A stretch of 64,000 bases of DNA from Microbacterium lacus (GCF_002812805.1 NZ_NMUM01000023.1:186001-250000), one strand, 5' to 3'. Shown: positions 16,987 through 25,791, counted from the stretch's first letter. Made by a program: numbers and translations. Notes: generated from the sequence alone by a model not told the origin.

Positions 16987-17826
16987 ATGCCGACACGTGC
17001 GGCGCCCGCAAGCAATACCACCCGTCTCGCCTTCAGCCAGACCAAGATCTCGACGCCGATCCTCGGCGTCCTCGGGATCCTCGCGTTCATCGCGGTCTGG
17101 GAACTGGCCTCGCGGCTCGAGCTCGTGAATTCGACATATCTGCCGCCCTTCACCGAGGTCGCGGTGACGGTCGTCGAAGTCGTCTTCGGTGAGCAATACC
17201 GCGCACAGTTCTGGACGGCGCTCGGCAACACGATGCTCGGTTGGAGCGTCGGCCTCGCCATCTCCCTCGTTTTCGGGATCGTCGCCGGTCTCGTGATCGG
17301 ATCGAACCGGTGGGTGCGCGAATTCACCCACTCCACGATCGAGTTCCTCCGGCCGATCCCCTCGGTCGGTCTGATCCCGATCGCCATCGTGATCTTCGGC
17401 GTACGGCCCACCGCAACGATCGCGATCGTCGTGTGGGCGTGTTTCTGGGTCATCCTGATCCACGTCGTCTACGGCGTGAGCGACGTCGATCCGGTCGCCG
17501 CCTCAACCGCTCGCAGCTACGGCTTCGGCCCGCTCGCCCGCGCCCGCTACGTCGTCTGGCCGACGCTGCTGCCCTACCTCATGACCGGGGTCCGTCTCTC
17601 CGGCACCATCGCCCTGGTGGTCGCGATCACGATCGAGATCGTCGTCCAAGCCCCCGGCATCGGCCAGATGATCGCGCAATATCAGTCGGCCGGAAACGCC
17701 CCCGTTGTCTACGCCCTCGCCCTGCTCGCGGGCGTGCTCGGACTCATCATCAACCTCGTGCTGCGGCAACTGGAGAACTCGGTGCTCGCGTGGCATCCGT
17801 CCGTCCGTGGGGAGGTGATCCCGTGA
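16987..17826 (+). CDS. ABC transporter permease A, NitT/TauT type
   Basis: 279 residues with about six transmembrane helices and a BPD_transp_1 domain; the ATPase-contact loop lies around STARSYGFGPLARARYVVWP. I chose ATG 16987 because ACGGAGG ends six bases before it; ATG 16981 would sit directly on that site. It overlaps the next permease by the GTGA junction. Importers of this type usually have one permease as a homodimer, so the pair here suggests a heterodimer. Confidence 0.9.
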   Translation: MPTRAAPASNTTRLAFSQTKISTPILGVLGILAFIAVWELASRLELVNSTYLPPFTEVAVTVVEVVFGEQYRAQFWTALGNTMLGWSVGLAISLVFGIVAGLVIGSNRWVREFTHSTIEFLRPIPSVGLIPIAIVIFGVRPTATIAIVVWACFWVILIHVVYGVSDVDPVAASTARSYGFGPLARARYVVWPTLLPYLMTGVRLSGTIALVVAITIEIVVQAPGIGQMIAQYQSAGNAPVVYALALLAGVLGLIINLVLRQLENSVLAWHPSVRGEVIP

Positions 17827-18608
17827 CCGCTCGCACCCTCACCCGACGCGTCTTCATGGCGCTCGCCCTGCCCATCATCATCATCGCGCTCTGGTGGTTC
17901 GCCACCCTCGACGACACGAACCCGTTCGTCCCCAAACCCGTCAACGTGGTGACCGACCTGACGACGGTGTGGGCCGGCCCCCTGTTCGTCGAACAGGTCT
18001 TCCCCTCGCTCTACCGGCTCGGGGTCGGACTCGGCGGCGCCATCGTCGTCGGCGTGCTGCTCGGCATCCTCGTCGGCCTCAGCCGTGTCGCTCGCAAGCT
18101 CACGGGTCCGCTGTTCGAGTTCGTTCGGGCCGTACCGCCGCCCGTGCTCTTGCCCGTGCTGCTGCTCGTGATCGGGATCGATGACCGCTCGAAGATCTTC
18201 CTGATCTTTCTCGGATGCCTGTGGCCCGTCCTGCTGAACACGATCGACGGGGTCCGCTCGGTCGATCAGGTGCTCGGTGACACGACGCGCACGTACGGGT
18301 TACGTGGCTGGTCACGGCTGCGGTACTTCGTGCTTCCCGCTTCGATGCCGCGCATCATGACCGGCATCCGGCTCGCCCTGCCGATCGCGATCATCCTGAT
18401 GGTTGTGTCGGAGCTGTACGCCGCGCTCGATGGGCTCGGCTACCAGATCATGCTGTTCAAGCAGACCTTCCAGACCGGGCCCATGTGGGCCGGAATCTTC
18501 ATCATCGGTTTCATCGGCATCCTGCTCGCCTTCATCTTCCGGGTGATCGAGCGCCGGGTGCTGGGCTGGTACTACGGACAACGAGAGGTGGAAACCAGTG
18601 AGCGCTGA
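17823..18608 (+). CDS. ABC transporter permease B, NitT/TauT type
   Basis: 261 residues, six predicted membrane helices, ATPase-contact loop at DTTRTYGLRGWSRLRYFVLP. It starts at GTG 17823 inside the stop of permease A and its own end overlaps the ATPase gene by 11 bases, so all three are tightly coupled. It is clearly a paralogue of permease A, not a duplicate, which supports a heterodimeric channel. Confidence 0.9.
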   Translation: MTARTLTRRVFMALALPIIIIALWWFATLDDTNPFVPKPVNVVTDLTTVWAGPLFVEQVFPSLYRLGVGLGGAIVVGVLLGILVGLSRVARKLTGPLFEFVRAVPPPVLLPVLLLVIGIDDRSKIFLIFLGCLWPVLLNTIDGVRSVDQVLGDTTRTYGLRGWSRLRYFVLPASMPRIMTGIRLALPIAIILMVVSELYAALDGLGYQIMLFKQTFQTGPMWAGIFIIGFIGILLAFIFRVIERRVLGWYYGQREVETSER

Positions 18609-19437
18609 CGTGAGGGGGGCCGAGGCCCCCGTACTCCTCTCGGTTCAGGGGATCCAGAAGATCTACTCCACGACGGGTGGAGGCGGGGTCGAGGCCGTTC
18701 GCGACCTCACGTTCGACCTGCGCAAAGGCGAGTTCGCCTGCCTCGTCGGACCATCAGGGTCGGGCAAGACGACGCTGCTGAAGGTCATCTCGGGCCTCAT
18801 GGGTGCGACGAAGGGCCAGGTCGTCCTCGACGGCAAGGTCGTCGACGGGCCCCCGCGCAACATGGCGCTGGTCTTTCAGGAGTACGGGCGCTCGCTCTAC
18901 CCGTGGATGCGGGTCGCCGAGAACGTCGAGCTGCCGCTGAAAGTGGCGGGTGTCGGAAAGGACGAGCGCAAGGCGCGGGTCGCCGAGGCGCTCGAGGCGG
19001 TCGGGCTCGCGCACGTGCCGAAGTCCTACCCGTGGCAGCTGTCTGGCGGCATGCAGCAGCGCGTCGCCATCGCTCGCGCCGTGGCGTACCAGCCCGAGGT
19101 GCTGCTGATGGACGAGCCCTTCGCGGCGGTCGACGCGCAGACCCGCGCCGACCTCGAAGACCTCGTGCGTTCGGTGTGGGCGAAGCTCGGCCTCACCGTG
19201 TTGTTCGTGACGCACGACATCGATGAGTCGGTGTACCTGGGCGAGCGCGTCATCATCCTGTCGTCGTCGCCCACCGTGATCCTCGAGGACCTCGCGATCG
19301 ATCTGCCCGCCGAGCGCGACCAGCTCGAGACGCGATCCGACCCGCGGTTCGTCGAGTTGAGGCACCACGTCTACGAGCAGATCCAGAAGGCGAAGACCTA
19401 CACGGGGGACACCAACACGATCCGGACGGTGGCCTGA
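18598..19437 (+). CDS. ABC transporter ATP-binding protein, NitT/TauT type
   Basis: 279 residues. Walker A GPSGSGKTT at 51-59, Q-loop VFQEYG near 93, signature LSGGMQQR at 148-155, Walker B LLMDEPFAAVDA near 169-180 and H-loop LFVTHDID are intact. Start GTG 18598 lies within the last codons of permease B. It completes the second importer; the IclR regulator follows 110 bases later. Confidence 0.93.
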   Translation: MSADVRGAEAPVLLSVQGIQKIYSTTGGGGVEAVRDLTFDLRKGEFACLVGPSGSGKTTLLKVISGLMGATKGQVVLDGKVVDGPPRNMALVFQEYGRSLYPWMRVAENVELPLKVAGVGKDERKARVAEALEAVGLAHVPKSYPWQLSGGMQQRVAIARAVAYQPEVLLMDEPFAAVDAQTRADLEDLVRSVWAKLGLTVLFVTHDIDESVYLGERVIILSSSPTVILEDLAIDLPAERDQLETRSDPRFVELRHHVYEQIQKAKTYTGDTNTIRTVA

Positions 19438-19547
19438 GTCCCGTGAGTGACCGACGCGCCGCGAGCTCGCTGCGCAACGGTTGGACGCCCCCTATCCCTA
19501 GGATGGTGCCGGTGGACGCAGAGCGTCCAGATGGCGAAGGGGCTGAC

Positions 19548-20345
19548 ATGCTGGATGAGAGATCGCGCGACCGGATCCAGAGCATCGAACGCGGGGTGGA
19601 GGTGCTTCGCGCCTTCAACGACCGTCAGGGCCCGCTCAGCGTCGCCGACATCGCGGCACGTGTTGATCTCGCTCGGCCGGTGGTACGACGCATCCTGCTG
19701 ACCTTCGCGCATCTGGGATATGCCGAGTCGGCGGGCGGATTGTGGAGCCTCACCCCCCGCATCCTGGAACTCGGATCGGGCTACTTCGCCTCGTCATCGC
19801 TACCCGAAATCTCGTACGGATACATGGTGGATCTTGTCGAGCGCACGAGAGAGACGTGCAGCATCGGTGTGCTCGACGGCATGGACGTCATTCACGTCGC
19901 GCGCGTCGAGGATCGGCGACCGCTGCCTGACTCGGTGCGGATCGGAAACCGGCTGCCCGCGCACGCGACCGCCATCGGCAAGGTGCTGCTGGCGCGCCTA
20001 TCGGATGCCGAGCTGGACGAGCTGCTCGCGACCGCCCCGCTCGAGGTCCACACCCCGACGACGGTCACGGATGCCGGGCGCCTGCGCGCGCGTCTCGCCG
20101 ACGTGCGCGCGAACCAGTTCGACATCTCGATGGAGGAGCTGCACCCCGGGCAGGTCGCCGCGGCGGTGCCGATCATCATCGACGGCCGCGCGGTGGGCGG
20201 GCTCGCCGTCTCGTCGACGACGGTCCGCGAGACCGCCGACAGCCTGCGGGACGTGATCATCCCCGTGCTCTTCGCCACGGCCGCCGACATCGCCAGCGCC
20301 TACCGCAACGCCAATCCGCAGCTGTTCCGCGCGGGCGCACGCTGA
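19548..20345 (+). CDS. IclR-family transcriptional regulator
   Basis: 265 residues from ATG 19548, preceded by AAGGGG. An N-terminal winged helix covers about residues 8-65 (IQSIERGVEVLRAFN, PLSVADIAARVDLARPVVRRILLTF). The C-terminal effector domain follows, with LPAHATAIGKVLLA and PIIIDGRAVGGLAVSS. The family contains repressors and activators of aromatic and sugar-acid catabolism that sense pathway intermediates. An in-frame GTG at 19443 would add 35 residues, but it lies upstream of a probable -10 box TAGGAT at 19499-19504. It probably controls this island, perhaps through the palindromes at 15689 and 23590. Confidence 0.9.
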   Translation: MLDERSRDRIQSIERGVEVLRAFNDRQGPLSVADIAARVDLARPVVRRILLTFAHLGYAESAGGLWSLTPRILELGSGYFASSSLPEISYGYMVDLVERTRETCSIGVLDGMDVIHVARVEDRRPLPDSVRIGNRLPAHATAIGKVLLARLSDAELDELLATAPLEVHTPTTVTDAGRLRARLADVRANQFDISMEELHPGQVAAAVPIIIDGRAVGGLAVSSTTVRETADSLRDVIIPVLFATAADIASAYRNANPQLFRAGAR

Positions 20346-20357
20346 CCCCTGAGCCCG

Positions 20358-20422
20358 CGCGCGAAACTTCACCTATGTCACGAATTGGCCCTCAAAAAGG
20401 GACATAGGTGAAGTCTCGCGCG
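20358..20422. repeat. Palindromic extragenic element between converging genes
   Basis: Arms of 22 bases with one mismatch (core ACTTCACCTATGTC and its complement) around a 21-base loop containing CCCTCAAAAAGGG. It lies between the converging iclR and FAD oxidoreductase genes and can serve as a terminator on both strands. Confidence 0.75.
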
Positions 20423-20435
20423 TCGGATGCGGGGG

Positions 20436-21815
20436 TCAGGGCACCGGGACGGCGATGCCCTCGGGAAGGCGCGTGCCGAGGTACGCGCCGTCCGCCTCCA
20501 GCCGCTGCTGGAGCGTCGGGACGTCGACGCCGGCAGTGGTGCCGTCGGTCGAGAGTGCCAGGTCGGCCGCGGTGCCCGCAGCCTGACCCATGACCCAGCA
20601 CGGTCCCGTGACGCGGCCGGACGACTGTCCGCCCTGTGTCATCGACGCGGCACGCCCGGCGACGAAGAGGTTGCCGACGACCTGGGGCACGATCATCCGG
20701 TACGGAAGCTGGTTGTAACCGCGCGAGTCCTCGGGCGCGAACTTGAACACGACGTCGCCGACGACGTGCGCCTCGACGGGCCATCCGTTGACACCGATCG
20801 TGTCGTCGAAGTCACGGCACTCGAGGACGTCCTCCTGCGTGAGCTGATACGCCCCGATGATGCGTCGAGTCTCTCGGATGCCGATCGACGGGGCGATGTC
20901 GACGACGTAGGAGTCCTGGAACCCGGGCGTCACCTGCTTGATGAACGCGAACGTGTCCTTGACCTGCTGGCGGCCCTGCAGTTCGCCGCGGGTCAGCTGG
21001 TCGACGTTGGTGCCGTCGATCGCCGAGCCATCCTCGTTCGAGAGCTGCGTGAGATTCGAGCGCCACTCGAGCGGGTTGCGCTGGGGGCGCACGATCGGCT
21101 TCTTGCGGGGGAAGTGATGCGTGCCGGCAGCCTCGGCCTCTTCCATGAGCCGCCGCACGGTCTTCCACGCTTCACCGGCTTCTTCGGGATGCACGCCGTT
21201 GATACGGAACATGAGCGAGGGATACATGAGGTGCTCGCTCACCTCGAACGGCGCGCCCGACCACGCGGCCAGGTCGCCGTCGCCGGATCCGTCGATGAAG
21301 AACCGGCCCCGAACCGCGGCGCGCCCGGACTTGGACTCGACGATAACGGCATCGATCGTCTTCTCATCCCGCATGACGACATCCGCGACCGACGTGTGGA
21401 ACAGCAACTCGGCACCGCCCGCGACGACGAGTTCGTCGGCGGCGATCTTCAGCGCCGAGATGTCGTACGAGAGGGCCTGGATGCGGTTGTCCACCGACAG
21501 GTGCACGTCGTTCAGGCCGTCCATGACACGCATCCGGTCGAGGAGTTCATCCGCGAAGCCGTGCACCGACTGGAAGTCGGTGCCGTACGCCCGTGCGTGC
21601 ATGCCGCAGAACGTGGCCAGGCCACCCATCGTGCCGGCGCCGCCGAGGAATCCGTACTTCTCGATCAACAGAGTGGAACGACCGGCGCGCGATGCGGCGG
21701 TCGCCGCCATCAGCCCGGCCGGACCGCCACCGACGACGACCACGTCGTACTCGCCGATGACGGGGATGTTGCGCTCGGGCTCACGGATCGTGCCGTGTGC
21801 GGGGGAGGTGGTCAT
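20436..21815 (-). CDS. FAD-dependent oxidoreductase (FAD_oxidored type)
   Basis: 459 residues. The N-terminal Rossmann motif YDVVVVGGGPAGLMAATAASRAG and the glycine-rich FLGGAGTMGGLATFCG are clear; the C-terminal FAD contact GNLFVAGRAASMTQGGQSSGRVTGPCWVMGQAAGTAA fits the family with succinate-dehydrogenase-like flavoproteins of unknown substrate. There is no signal peptide. ATG 21815 has AAGGAG upstream and overlaps the stop of the IlvD/Edd gene (ATGA), so the two are translated together and probably act on the same pathway. Confidence 0.88.
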   Translation of the reverse strand: MTTSPAHGTIREPERNIPVIGEYDVVVVGGGPAGLMAATAASRAGRSTLLIEKYGFLGGAGTMGGLATFCGMHARAYGTDFQSVHGFADELLDRMRVMDGLNDVHLSVDNRIQALSYDISALKIAADELVVAGGAELLFHTSVADVVMRDEKTIDAVIVESKSGRAAVRGRFFIDGSGDGDLAAWSGAPFEVSEHLMYPSLMFRINGVHPEEAGEAWKTVRRLMEEAEAAGTHHFPRKKPIVRPQRNPLEWRSNLTQLSNEDGSAIDGTNVDQLTRGELQGRQQVKDTFAFIKQVTPGFQDSYVVDIAPSIGIRETRRIIGAYQLTQEDVLECRDFDDTIGVNGWPVEAHVVGDVVFKFAPEDSRGYNQLPYRMIVPQVVGNLFVAGRAASMTQGGQSSGRVTGPCWVMGQAAGTAADLALSTDGTTAGVDVPTLQQRLEADGAYLGTRLPEGIAVPVP

Positions 21816-23527
21816 GCTGACTCCTTGACAGGGGAGGGGTTCGTGGAACAGGGCCGCGCGCACAGCACGGCGCCGCAAGACAGGGGCTGAACGAGGGCCT
21901 CGTACTGGTCGAGATACCCGTGGCCCGTGTCGCGATCGACGGGCGGAACGTAGTCGGGGCGTGCCGCGAGTTCATCCGCGTCCACGAGCAGGTCGACGGT
22001 GCCGCGTTTGACGTCGATCTCGATGAGGTCGTCGTCGCGGACGCGTCCGAGGGGGGAGCCGGGACTCGCGGCCTCGGGTGAGACCTCGCCGACCGTCATG
22101 CCCTGGTTGACCAGGCCCGAGAACTGCCCGTCGGTCACGAGGGCGACGCTGTGGGCGAGCCCACGCGCGTGCAGGGCGAAGATGAATGCCGAGGTCAGGC
22201 CGAGGCCGGGGGCGCCCGTCACACCGATGCCGCGGATGACGGCGACGTCACCCTCTTGCAGACGCCCGCTCGAGATGGCGGCGATCGCCTCTTCGCGCGT
22301 GCCGAAGATGCGTGCGGGGCCGCGGAAGGTGTGCGGTCCCGGGTCGGGCACGGGGCGTTTGGCGACGGCGCCGCCCGGGGCGAGCGTGCCCTTCAAGACG
22401 CTGATCGCAGGATCGGTTCCGAAGGGATCGTCGATGCTGCGGATCACGTCGCCGTCTGCGGGCTTGGCGAGCGCCGAGTTCTCGGCCACTGTCGCGCCCG
22501 TCACCGTCAGCTGAGTGCCATCGAGCAGGGGGAGCAGTTCCCGGATGATCGTCGCACCACCGCCGGCGTCCTCGAACTCTTCCGTGAGTCGCGGGCCGTT
22601 AGGCCGGACCGAACACAGCAGTGGCGTCTCTCGACCGAGCTGGCGGAACAACTCCCACACGTCCACGTCGAGTCCGGACTCGATGGCGATCGCCTGGAGG
22701 TGCTTGATGGTGTTCATCGACCCGCCGATCGCGAGCATCGCGCGGACGGCGTTTCGAACCGAACCCTCGGTGATGATCTGGCGCGGGCGGATGTCGTTCT
22801 CGATCAGCGCGGCGAGGGCATGGGCCGAGCGGCTCACGGTGTCCCACATCGGCTCGCTCAGCGCCCGCACGGGGGCGGAGCCCGGCATCGCCATGCCGAG
22901 CGCCTCGGCGAGGATGTGCATCGAGTTCGCGGTGGCGAGGCCCGCGCAGACGCCCGGGCTGAGGATGGCATCTTCAGCGAGCAGCTCGAGCTCGTCCGTC
23001 GACTCACCCGTGACCGCGGCCTTAGACGCGTGCAGGAAGATCTCTTCGATGTCGGCCGTGCGGCCCTCGGCCAGCCCGGAGTGCTGGTAGCCGCAGGGGA
23101 TGATGATCGTCGGGATGTCGAGTCGGCCGGCCGCCATCAGGTGGCCGGGTGTCGTCTTGTCGCACGAGGACAGGCAGATCATCGCGTCGAGCTTTGCGCC
23201 CTCGACGGCGGCCTCGATGTCGTCGACGATCAGGTCGCGGCTCGGCAGGATGTAGCGTCCCGCGCGCCCCGCGCTCGTCACGAAGTCGCTCGGTGCGGTC
23301 GTTCGGATCTCGAAGGGAAGGAGTCCGGCGTCTCGCAGCTCGTGCTTGAGTCGCGCGGCGACCTCGTCCAGGTGCGAGAAGCACGCGGCGAGGTCGGACG
23401 ACGTATTGACGATCGCGACCTTCGGCTTCTCCCAGTCGGCCTTGGGGATCCCGAGCGCCGTGTAGTGCGCACGGCGGGCGATGGCGAGTGCCGATGTCGG
23501 TGGCAGGTTGCTGCGTAAAGCGGGCAT
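21812..23527 (-). CDS. IlvD/Edd-family dehydratase
   Basis: 571 residues, the size of dihydroxy-acid or sugar-acid dehydratases. The three Fe-S ligand cysteines are in place: Cys49 (AACFSHLDE), Cys122 (SSCDKTTPGH) and Cys194 (GVCAGLATANSM); VTDGQFSGL is the family substrate-site motif. The C-terminal tail contains three extra cysteines (SCGAVLCARPC), unusual for the family. Context (not with ilv genes, paired with an FAD oxidoreductase in a catabolic island) suggests a sugar-acid or other hydroxy-acid dehydratase rather than the biosynthetic IlvD. The start is ATG 23527 with GAGAGG upstream. Confidence 0.9.
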   Translation of the reverse strand: MPALRSNLPPTSALAIARRAHYTALGIPKADWEKPKVAIVNTSSDLAACFSHLDEVAARLKHELRDAGLLPFEIRTTAPSDFVTSAGRAGRYILPSRDLIVDDIEAAVEGAKLDAMICLSSCDKTTPGHLMAAGRLDIPTIIIPCGYQHSGLAEGRTADIEEIFLHASKAAVTGESTDELELLAEDAILSPGVCAGLATANSMHILAEALGMAMPGSAPVRALSEPMWDTVSRSAHALAALIENDIRPRQIITEGSVRNAVRAMLAIGGSMNTIKHLQAIAIESGLDVDVWELFRQLGRETPLLCSVRPNGPRLTEEFEDAGGGATIIRELLPLLDGTQLTVTGATVAENSALAKPADGDVIRSIDDPFGTDPAISVLKGTLAPGGAVAKRPVPDPGPHTFRGPARIFGTREEAIAAISSGRLQEGDVAVIRGIGVTGAPGLGLTSAFIFALHARGLAHSVALVTDGQFSGLVNQGMTVGEVSPEAASPGSPLGRVRDDDLIEIDVKRGTVDLLVDADELAARPDYVPPVDRDTGHGYLDQYEALVQPLSCGAVLCARPCSTNPSPVKESA

Positions 23528-23589
23528 CTTTGTCCTCTCGTCGCGGCGGGGCATCCGGATCTGACCGAACGATGCGACACCATCGAGTG

Positions 23590-23621
23590 TACGCATTGCG
23601 GACGATAGGTCGCAATGCGTA
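23590..23621. promoter_or_regulatory. Perfect 11-base inverted repeat in divergent promoter region
   Basis: TACGCATTGCG, a ten-base spacer, then CGCAATGCGTA. It lies between the divergent IlvD/Edd gene (start 23527) and MFS gene (start 23649), the typical place for a regulator site, and shares the TACGCA/TGCGTA half-site with 15689-15706. Confidence 0.65.
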
Positions 23622-23648
23622 AATTGATGCCGCGACGAGGAGGTGCGC

Positions 23649-24944
23649 ATGGGCCCGTTCGACCGACTCGGCGGCGGAGGTGCCGGGGGCGAGAGCGCGC
23701 CGCGGCTCACTCCCGGACTGCTCGTGGTGCTCTGCGTTCTGATGACGCTGAACCCCATCGTGGCGAACATGTACCTGCCCGCGCTGGGCATCATGGCGGA
23801 CGACCTGGGCACCAACATCGTCGGTATCCAGCTCGCGCTGACCGCATTCTTCCTCGGTGTCGCGGTCGGTCAGCTCGTGGTCGGGGCGCTCTCCGACAGC
23901 CTCGGCCGTCGGCGGGTCCTGGTTCTCTCATTCGTTGTCTTGACGGCCGCGAGCGCATTCGTCGCGGCGGCGCCGACCCTCGAGGTCATGATCCTCGGGC
24001 GCGTGCTGCAGGGGTTCGGCGCGGCGGCGAGCGTCGTGATCGTCCGGGCCATCGTCTCGGACATCGGCGTGGGCACTCAGGTCTCTCGCGCCTACAGCAT
24101 CCTGATCGGGACACTCGCTGTCGGGCCGCTGCTCGCCTCGCTCTCGGGGACCGTGTTGCTCCAGATCTCGGGATGGCGCGCGATCCTCGTCGGCACGGTT
24201 GTCGCGAGCGTCGCCTACCTCGTGATCGCGGTCGTGGCGATCCCCGAGAGTCTGCCCGCTGCGCGGCGCGCTCCGTTCCGATTGCCGTCGATGATCGGAT
24301 CGTACGGGCGCCTGCTGCGCGACCCGGCCTACGTCGGTTTCGCCCTCACTATGGCGTTCGTGTTCGCGGGGCTCACGGTCTACGTCAACGCGACCTCGTT
24401 CGTGGCCCAGGACGTGCTGGGACTCAGCCCCTGGGGCTTCTGGCTCATCTTCACCGCCTACGGACTCTCGGTTTTCGCGGGGGGCTGGGCGAACGCGCCG
24501 CTGTCCGCGCGGTACGGCTCGCGCACGATGCTGGCGGTCGACCTTGCCGTCGCGATCATCACGACTGCGGCGCTCGTCGTGATCACGTGGCTGGGCGCGC
24601 TCACTGTGGCCACCTACGCCGTGTTGATCGTCGTCTGCTGCGCCGCCGTCGCGGGAGTCATGGCGAACGCGACCACGCTGACGCTCGGACGGGTGTCGTT
24701 CGCGGCCGGGTCCGGCGCGGCGCTCATGGGCTGTGTGCAGTTCGCGCTCGGCGCTCTGGCCGCGCCCATCGGGGGGCTCGCCGGGCCCGAAACCGCGCTG
24801 CCGATGACGCTCGGGATGCTGGGATGCTTCGTCCTCAGCCTCGTCGCGAGCGTCTTCGGCCGCCACCACGAGCGCCGTGCCCCACGCGGCTTTCCGACAG
24901 ATGAAAATCCGCCTGCGCTGCCGGGAGGCGGCGCGGCACCGTAG
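23649..24944 (+). CDS. MFS transporter, Bcr/CflA drug-efflux type
   Basis: 431 residues with about twelve transmembrane helices. The loop between helices 2 and 3 has GALSDSLGRRRVL, the MFS motif A, and the first helices resemble Bcr/CflA (MTLNPIVANMYLPALGIMADDLG). The start is ATG 23649, with GAGGAGG ending six bases upstream; a GTG at 23643 is too close to it. It is divergent from the dehydratase operon across the palindrome, and followed by the UGSC gene 68 bases downstream. It probably exports or imports a pathway compound. Confidence 0.88.
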   Translation: MGPFDRLGGGGAGGESAPRLTPGLLVVLCVLMTLNPIVANMYLPALGIMADDLGTNIVGIQLALTAFFLGVAVGQLVVGALSDSLGRRRVLVLSFVVLTAASAFVAAAPTLEVMILGRVLQGFGAAASVVIVRAIVSDIGVGTQVSRAYSILIGTLAVGPLLASLSGTVLLQISGWRAILVGTVVASVAYLVIAVVAIPESLPAARRAPFRLPSMIGSYGRLLRDPAYVGFALTMAFVFAGLTVYVNATSFVAQDVLGLSPWGFWLIFTAYGLSVFAGGWANAPLSARYGSRTMLAVDLAVAIITTAALVVITWLGALTVATYAVLIVVCCAAVAGVMANATTLTLGRVSFAAGSGAALMGCVQFALGALAAPIGGLAGPETALPMTLGMLGCFVLSLVASVFGRHHERRAPRGFPTDENPPALPGGGAAP

Positions 24945-25012
24945 AACCCGGCGGCCAATGCTGGCCACTGACGGCGGCCAACGGCGGATCGCCGCGAGAC
25001 CTGGAGGAAACC

Positions 25013-25564
25013 ATGACCACTTCGACACGCGAAGCACTCCTCGACCCGACCGGTGCAGCCGAGGGCGCAAGCGACGGTACGCTCTCGCCGCGCCCCGTCA
25101 CCCTCAAGGGGCTGACGGTGGGACTGCTCGATAACACCAAGCCCAACTCCACACTGCTGCTCGACGAGATCGCCGCGGACCTCAAGCGCGACTACGGCAT
25201 CGGCGAGATCAAGCACTACGTCAAGGACTACTTCGGCACGCCCGTCAAGGACGAGCTGTTCCAGCAGATCGTGTCGGAGGTCGACATCGTCATCACCGCC
25301 GTCGGCGACTGCGGGTCGTGCAGTGCGGCGACGGTTGCGGACGGCATCATGTTCGAGCGCGCAGGCATCCCGACCGTCAGCATCACGTCCGACTCGTTCG
25401 CCATGTCGGGACGGGCGATGGCCGAGGTGCAGGGATTCCCGGGCTTCCAGTTCGTCATGGTGCAGCACCCGGTCGCGAGCTTGGACACCGAGCACATCCG
25501 CGGCCGCGCCGACCAGGCCGTGCCCGACGCCCTCCGCATCCTCGGGGTCACCGAGCTGGCTTGA
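25013..25564 (+). CDS. UGSC-family protein, cysteine form
   Basis: 183 residues, soluble. The family motif is GDCGSCSAATVADG, with CGSC at residues 100-103; in other members the first Cys is selenocysteine (UGSC). Here the codon at 25310-25312 is TGC, so it is the Cys homologue. The N-terminal ~30 residues are a variable extension, then LKGLTVGLLDNTKPNSTLLLDEIA begins the conserved fold, with a C-terminal AMSGRAMAEVQGFPGFQFVMVQHPVASLD. The vicinal thiols suggest redox or sulfur chemistry; function is unknown. GGAGGA precedes the ATG. It follows the MFS gene and likely shares its transcript. Confidence 0.88.
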   Translation: MTTSTREALLDPTGAAEGASDGTLSPRPVTLKGLTVGLLDNTKPNSTLLLDEIAADLKRDYGIGEIKHYVKDYFGTPVKDELFQQIVSEVDIVITAVGDCGSCSAATVADGIMFERAGIPTVSITSDSFAMSGRAMAEVQGFPGFQFVMVQHPVASLDTEHIRGRADQAVPDALRILGVTELA

Positions 25565-25633
25565 GGTGGCGCCCGGCGGGGGCATCGGGCCCAGCTTGGA
25601 TCAGCGCCACCGGGTAGGTCTCATCTCGTCCGT

Positions 25634-25731
25634 GTTCACAATTCAGTCTGCGCGTTGAGGGCAGACACGGGCGCCCGCTGAAACAGGAGGGCGTGCCGGG
25701 ATTACGAGTCCGGCGGGACTGAATTGCGAAC
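25634..25731. repeat. 98-bp inverted-repeat element (copy 1)
   Basis: Left end GTTCACAATTCAGTC, right end its complement with one mismatch, 67 bases between the 16-base left arm and 15-base right arm. A second copy is at 52992-53090 with the same ends and the same 67-base interior length but unrelated interior sequence. Lies in the gap 25565-25872, which otherwise holds only the padR promoter region. Confidence 0.75.
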
Positions 25732-25791
25732 CGTGGATCCGACGCAGAGGCCTTGAGTGCGCGGTCCGCGAGCACGGCAATCTCACAGGCA

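Noticed and set aside
25307..25315. Selenocysteine recoding in the UGSC protein
   Set aside because: The codon is TGC, not TGA, so the protein is the Cys form; no recoding needed.
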